Shown here: positions 43,872-49,656 of the stretch, piece by piece
How the letters are laid out: each line of letters opens with the position of its first letter
Position numbering within the stretch: the first letter of the stretch is position 1
NCBI GenBank assembly: GCA_904063045.1
Contig: CAJFCJ010000044.1
Coordinates: 196,187 to 245,842 of the forward strand
Source of the DNA: Dimorphilus gyrociliatus
Taxonomy: Eukaryota > Annelida > Polychaeta > Dinophilidae
DNA: 49,656 bases
Reading direction: 5' to 3'
Notes under the pieces: model-generated
The model's database searches: none
Seen by the model: the letters and a program-made list of their open reading frames with translations, nothing else
What the model was told of the DNA's origin: nothing
Program-made: the position numbers and the translations under genes

Positions 43872-46800
43872 TTAATTGTCCAGTTTGCTGTTTCGAGGAT
43901 TATCTCTATTTTTATAATCTATTTCATTTACTTGATTTGTTGCAGTAGTCAATACTATATCAAATAATTCCAAATCTGCAGGAGAATCCCATGAGCAAGC
44001 AATTTTCTCCAAATCTTCAATTCTACTGTACAATGCTACAAAAAGAAAATAAAGTAATACACATTAAAGAACAAATGAAAAGGGCAACCTCTAAATGTCG
44101 TATCATCAAATTCTTTATGTGATGTTTTTACTTTGTCATCATCCTTTAAGAATAATTTCATTAAACTCTTAGTAATATATTGAAACACTTGATGATCTTC
44201 TGGTAAAACAGTTGGATCAATTTTGATTGCATTTAAAAATTCATTTAAAGTTGTAATAAAAACATTTAAAATTAAATACGTCATTACAGATCCATATGAA
44301 ATTATGTAGATTTTGCCCATAGATCCTGCACCGTCAGACAATATATGAAAATCCAAATGACCAAAAATTGTTGCAATTAATGCATAACACGCAGATTTAA
44401 AACTTTTATAGTTATTTATATTTCTCCCGAGAATCATGTAACCCCAGCAAGCATAGCCAATAAGAATAATACAGCTACACAGTCCTATCAATGCTAAATC
44501 TTTGCCTGATTTTCTCAATGTGCTCACTAGAACTGAAATTGTTCTAGATATTTTTAATAAACTCAACACATACAGCTCACCAAAGAAACCACAGAATGCA
44601 ATAAACATCATAAAGCAGCTGTGCACATTAAAAAATATGGATAAATCCGTATATTCATTTCTGGAATTCATAACAGTTTCCACAGCTTTTACTCCAATTA
44701 TTGTTCTCCAAATATAAAGAAGAGCGGCGCAAAGAAAACATACCAATGAGACGAGTAAAAGTACACCAGGGACTTTTGAATGCTTAATAAAAGAATAAAA
44801 GCATATTGTAACTAAGACGAGCCAAATTAACATAGATATAACTTCAAATATAAGAGACACTAAACCACCAACTCCAGTATATCTATAAAGCTGTAAAGAA
44901 TCACAATGAATATTTGCAATAATTCCTCCAAATGGTTTGAATTCAAATTTCCAAGATGCCTGAGAGACAATTTCTTGATTCATTATTGTTAAATCTAATA
45001 TGACATAGCGTGTTTGACGATCTAGCCAACCATACCTTTTCAGCTCATCTACTATTTCCATTGCATTATCAGCTGTTTGGCTCAATGAAATTGAATAACC
45101 CTTATGTTTTTCCGAATACATGAAAGCATTATGAGTTCTATTAAAATTGAAATCATCCCAAAAAACAGAAAAGTTCCTATTAAGCTTACTAGACATTGAG
45201 TAATATCCAAAACAGCTACGATTTGAAAAGTATTGTTTTAAATCCATACCAGTAGGAATTTGGCAATTGTCACTTTTGACTCTTAGTTGAAATAATCTAA
45301 CAGCTGAAAATCTCATATGATTCATTTCACTTGTGTGTTTAAGATCATAGTTTGATAGATTTTTATTATTATAATGAGTTGTAGGATAAATTTCTGGTAT
45401 GGCATGAGTTTCAATCCATTTCCAAAAATTTTCATAATTATTCACCCTACTAACATTTGGTATTGTATTGAAAATTGATTTATTTTGATAGTAAACCATT
45501 GGATTCTGATTACTGTAGCATATAAAGAGAACAAATATTAGATATATTGCATGTAGAAGAATATTCTTTATCATATAGTGCATCTTATCTTTTAAAAGTT
45601 TTTCATTTTTTAGAGTACGAGTATTGTCCAATGTTTTGTTCAATCTTTCATAAATGTTCAATTCTGTTCAAATGATTAGGTATTCTGAAATATGTAAAGT
45701 ATTCATGTTTAACAGAATTCTCTTACCTAAAGGAATGTGAGATAGATTTTTCATTCTTAATCTTTTCAAATCTTTAATATTTTCTTCAACTTTGGTAAGA
45801 TTAGAATCTTTTCTAAACAAAAATGTTATCAAGAATGCAACCAGTATTACTTTGACTGGTTGAACAAGAATAATACTTTGTATGAAAGACAGAAAAAATG
45901 ACATTAACCATTTTAATGATTTTTCTCTTCCCCATTGAATTGAATATAGAATTGTAAAGAATGCTGCTGTTGCTGCTGTAAGAAATGTTATAGCCCATCC
46001 TATTGGGATTGTATACTTCCTCCATCTTTTTGAATTGAACAACAATGTTATGAGAACCAATCCAGGGAACACCACAACACTACTTGCTAAACCCACATAT
46101 AATTCATATACTGTAAATGTAACTGTCCCGAATGTCAACCCAACTTTAACATCAGATTCTCCAGAATTTCTATAGAACATACAACTTGCAATCATTGATA
46201 GAAAGAGAGCAACAAAGCAAACTGATAATCTTTGAAGTCTTGTGAATATTGATTTTGTTCTTCTTGCTCCAACAGACACCCATAAATGGTCATCCATCAA
46301 TTTTGTTTTAATATCTTTAATAGATTGTGAATCCATCTCTGATTTCGTTGCAACAAGTACTCTTTCCGTTTGACAATCTGCATGTGTAGATGATAACCAT
46401 TGGTTACAATCAAAACTAAACCAAGAATTTTCAGCAACTTTATCGATAATTATGATTCTTGTTAAAAACCACGGATCATATTCTTTTGACTGGAAATTTG
46501 TTGGTTCAAGAGATACTTTTATGCAAACAATTGATCCAATACTCTTAGATGTTGCCATAATGAATGATCTAGTGGATCCAGCTGCAAAGGAAACTACACT
46601 CTCTGAAGCTAATGTTCGATCAACTGTACTCCCTTCACTTCCATAACATGTTAACTTAACTTTGGACTGAGTGCCACCATCTTTCTTATTTCCTGTGTAG
46701 ACATGTATTTCGTATTCATATTTATCTTCCTTATAGTTATCTAGTAATGGTAGTGGTGTCCACAGTAATTTATCCCTTTTGTCTAATCTTCTGACTAATA

Positions 46801-49656
46801 ATGCAAACGGAATGAAAAGGATAATTAATGAGCAAATTGTTCCAAAGACGGCTGCATTATCTGCTAATTTACTTGCAAAATCATCAAATACTGTTTCAAA
46901 ATTGATAAGATTTGGTGCCATATCTAATCCAGCTCCTAAACTTGCAAATAGATTACTTGTAAACCTTGCTTTGGATGTTGTTGTCTCTCTGTCGATTGTG
47001 CAAGCATTATTGTCCTCTTGCCACTTGTTCTCCTTCCACATTTTACACGATGGATAAGCTATTCTTACACTGTAGTTGAGAATCTGATTTGAGCAATTGA
47101 AACATTCAACAACAGCCATAATCGTATGATTTTTATCAGGTCTGAGCATAATTGTTCTTTGGTATTCTTCACAATGTTCTGGACCAAGAATTGGTGAGCA
47201 TGTCTTATTTACATCAGGTAGAATAAAAGATTCGTTATTCAAATCATTAGCTGGTCTCAAGTTATAGCCAACGAATACTGAGATAACATCCTCAGTTTTA
47301 AAATTGAAAGTGAGTATCAAAATATTTCTTGTGGCATTGAAAATATGAATAGCTGATTTTTTTGTTGTGTTTATGTATTGGATACCTTCCTTAGTGTTCT
47401 TCATGTTCAAAATCAGAGAAAAGTTAGCCGATGTTTGCTTTTCCTGAATACTTCTTCTCCTTCTGGTTTGTTTTGTTGGTAATAAATGATCACAAGGCTG
47501 AATTGAAAATTCTGTAATTGTTGATGCAACATCTAAAGAAGACTTATCCCACATATATGGATTAATATTGGACATGATTAATTTTCTAGTTATACATGAA
47601 CCATTTTTACTGTGACCTTCAAAGTCATTCAATTTTATTGAACCAAAATTTGAACTATAACTACTATTTTTGACTTTATCAAGAGATGCTTTTTCAATAT
47701 TGATACTCATTTCTTCAAACTCAACATTTAAAGACGGTGCATCTTCCTTTTGCTCAAGTAGTAATTCATCAGTAACATTGTTAATAACTTCAAGAACACT
47801 TGTCATAACATTTTTGAGTTTGTTACCAGTAGCACTTGTTGGGACATCTGTGCTATTTTCATCACTTTTTGTTACATGCTTAGTGTGAGAGGTAACATCG
47901 CAGAAATAGTTTGTTGCATTAGCCGTTTGATTGACAACTTTAAATTGCTCTTTCTCTTTAACATCTTCATTATAAGTATCAGCTGCTGTAGTTGTTAGAA
48001 TAGATGTTTCTAACAGGCCTATTTTTAAAAGAAAGTTTTTTGATTAAATATTGTAGTCTCCCTAAAATGAATATTTTCATACTTATTGACAAATCTCTTT
48101 TAAGTGTTGGTGAAACGTTTTCTTCGTTCAACACATTATTTAACTTTCCTATTTGATTAGCTACCTTTATCTACAAGATTTAAAAAGGAATTTTTCGTTT
48201 AAAATTCTAGTTACATAATGACAGCGAGCAACCTGTGATTCAATATCTACTTCCTTTGGTTTGTATACTAGAGTGCTAATAAGACCATTGTTTTGTTCCA
48301 ATTCATCAATTGATTTAGATGGAATTTTTATTGCAAAAGCAATCATTTGTTTTCTTGCCTTTCAAAGAATTCAACAATATAAAACAAAAAGTAACTTTAA
48401 AACTTCATCTGCCTCACCTTGATTCTTTTCAATCTCTTTTCACAAGCATCTTTAGCTTCTTCTGTTTTCGTCATATTCCTTACATTTTCTACAGACGCAT
48501 CAAGATTCGCATTGAGAATTGACGTTACTGAATATATAGTAGAAGACACTTCACTAAAATTACCAGTTTCCAACTGTTTATCCAAAAGACCATTTGAAAC
48601 GACATTTATGGCTGAATCCAACAATACATTTTCAGGCTCTGGAGGAGGTTTCACATGTACATCGAATAGAAATTCAAATGAATCGTCCACAGAGTCAATT
48701 ACATTGACTATTGTTTCAGTAATTTGATTTCTTGGGTCACCAACAGGCAACATTAAGAAGACGGCTTCATCCTTAAAAGAAAAGTATAGTAAGAAACTAG
48801 TCTTTTTCCCCCGAGGTTTTGCTCTGTACTGATATTTTAAACCAGGTGTGTCTGGTGACTTTTCAAACTCTTGCCAACCGTGACAACTTATCTCAAATCT
48901 AGTGATTGAGGCAAAACCAGTCCTTGGCTGACAATTACATTTACCACCAAATGGTGGTTTATTTACAAGAAATGTCTCATTTATATATCCAGTCTCACCA
49001 ATTTCTTCCAATTTTCCTTCAGCAACAATAGTATGATAAGTTCCAGGGTTGAGAACATTTCCTTTTATTTCTACTATGTTTGTTGTAATATTTCCAATGA
49101 TTTTATCAGACAGATCTTTGACAGAATTCCAAGTTTCATTAGCCTTTTCCAAAACTTTCCAATCATAAACAATTTTCCAATACAAACTTGTACACTTCGA
49201 TGTACAAGTAGCTTCAAAAATTGTGGTCGATGAAAGAGACGTTTTCCTAAAACAATTCTTTTTACACCTAAAACACAAACAAAAATGATAATAGAATACT
49301 TATATGAAAGAATGTTTGTACTTTAGTTTAAATGTTGGCTTTGTTGGGGAATTTAAAAATAATTTCTGTTGAAAAGTTGCCTCTCTATTTGTTGTAGTTG
49401 ATAAATCTTTAAAGTTATAATATACGTTGCATTTGGTATCATATAGAAGGTATTAATTGTTAATATTCCATTCGAACCATTGTCATTATTGTCAATATAC
49501 CCAGGACCATTTCCAAAGCATCCTCCATTTTTTTTAAATTGATTCAGTGTAAGGATATCGAGTAGTTTTGGTCCTTTGAATTCATTATTTACTGATAAAT
49601 CCAAATTTTCATTTTCTCCCCTGCAATGCCATTTGAAATTTATAGCCTTCAGCTTT
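43872..49656 (-). CDS. Polycystin-1-like receptor-channel (REJ, degenerate GPS, PLAT, polycystin channel), 5' end outside window
   Basis: Minus-strand exons, from the right edge: REJ exon 49656 to about 49330, 49267-48418, 48358-48233, 48170-48083, 48018-45727, 45663-44089 and 44035-43872 (stop). All phases match. Domains: REJ (FEISCHGWQEF, LDILTLNQF); a GAIN/GPS region with CKMWKENKWQEDNNAC at about 47040, lacking the usual C.C.HLT; TM1 (about 46800); PLAT (YEYEIHVYTGNKKDGGTQSK to DPWFLTRIII, about 46710-46430); several TM segments; the extracellular polycystin/TOP domain (CFGYYSMSS, KGYSISLS); then the PKD channel TMs (GRNINNYKSFKSACYALIAT pore region). The C-terminal exon has a short coiled-coil-like helix (LYSRIEDLEKIA). 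An apparent one-base frameshift near 49390-49400 interrupts REJ (TYIITLKIYQL, then FQQKLFLNSPTKPTF in another frame). PKD1-like proteins are large sensors paired with TRPP channels in cilia or sperm. Confidence 0.85.

Noticed and set aside
45813-47888. Plus- and minus-strand ORFs overlapping the polycystin-like gene
   Set aside because: Shadow frames of a well-supported coding exon with PLAT and TM segments.
1-49656. tRNA, rRNA or CRISPR arrays
   Set aside because: Scanned by eye; no cloverleaf with B-box, no rRNA-like GC-rich block and no regularly spaced direct repeats were found. A tRNAscan/Infernal run would settle this.

Overview
This is an AT-rich eukaryotic window, almost certainly from an invertebrate metazoan. 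The evidence is GT-AG introns, many of only 50-130 bp, and animal gene families: a polycystin-1-like receptor, LDLa/LRR 7TM receptors, PAN/apple secreted proteins, a kyphoscoliosis (KY)/hillarin-like protein and a NACHT-LRR protein. TTAGGG-type repeats, a Tc1/mariner remnant and a Mutator-like (MULE) remnant fit this. I cannot name the phylum. All gene models were spliced by eye, using reading frame, intron phase and comparison of paralogues inside the window.

Layout: 1-478 Tc1/mariner transposase remnant (+). 1589-6618 NACHT-LRR gene (+), with LRR-like debris at 6930-7244. 8101-17373 receptor A (+), carrying a MULE remnant (11456-12450) and a small inverted-repeat element (16243-16452). 17640-18105 decayed LRR repeats (-). 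19529-20784 PAN-domain secreted protein (+). 23003-26737 KY-like protein (-), with a charged ORF upstream at 27782-28027. 28645-30599 secreted protein with five PAN domains (-). 32786-39819 receptor B (+), a paralogue of receptor A. 41353-41886 small secreted protein (-). 42012-43482 decayed third receptor copy (+). 43872-49656 polycystin-1-like gene (-), running off the right edge.

The most notable content is the receptor A/B pair. Each reads, from the N-terminus: divergent SRCR-like domains with an unrecognised intervening module, a C-type-lectin-like domain, a series of LDLa repeats, LRRs, a rhodopsin/LGR-type 7TM bundle, and a short C-terminal tail that resembles the middle of a protein kinase (catalytic-loop and helix-F regions) but lacks a glycine loop and a DFG motif. 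The last four coding exons of A and B have identical lengths (163, 44, 209 and 138 nt) and identical phases despite strong sequence divergence, so the tail is under coding constraint. By family, LDLa-LRR-7TM receptors sense extracellular ligands; the lectin/SRCR front suggests recognition of carbohydrate or microbial or self surfaces, and the kinase-like tail suggests a scaffold or pseudokinase output. These roles are inference.

Several genes nearby also encode extracellular recognition modules (PAN, REJ/PLAT polycystin, NACHT-LRR). The region therefore looks like a fast-evolving surface-recognition cluster with tandem duplication, gene decay and transposon insertion.
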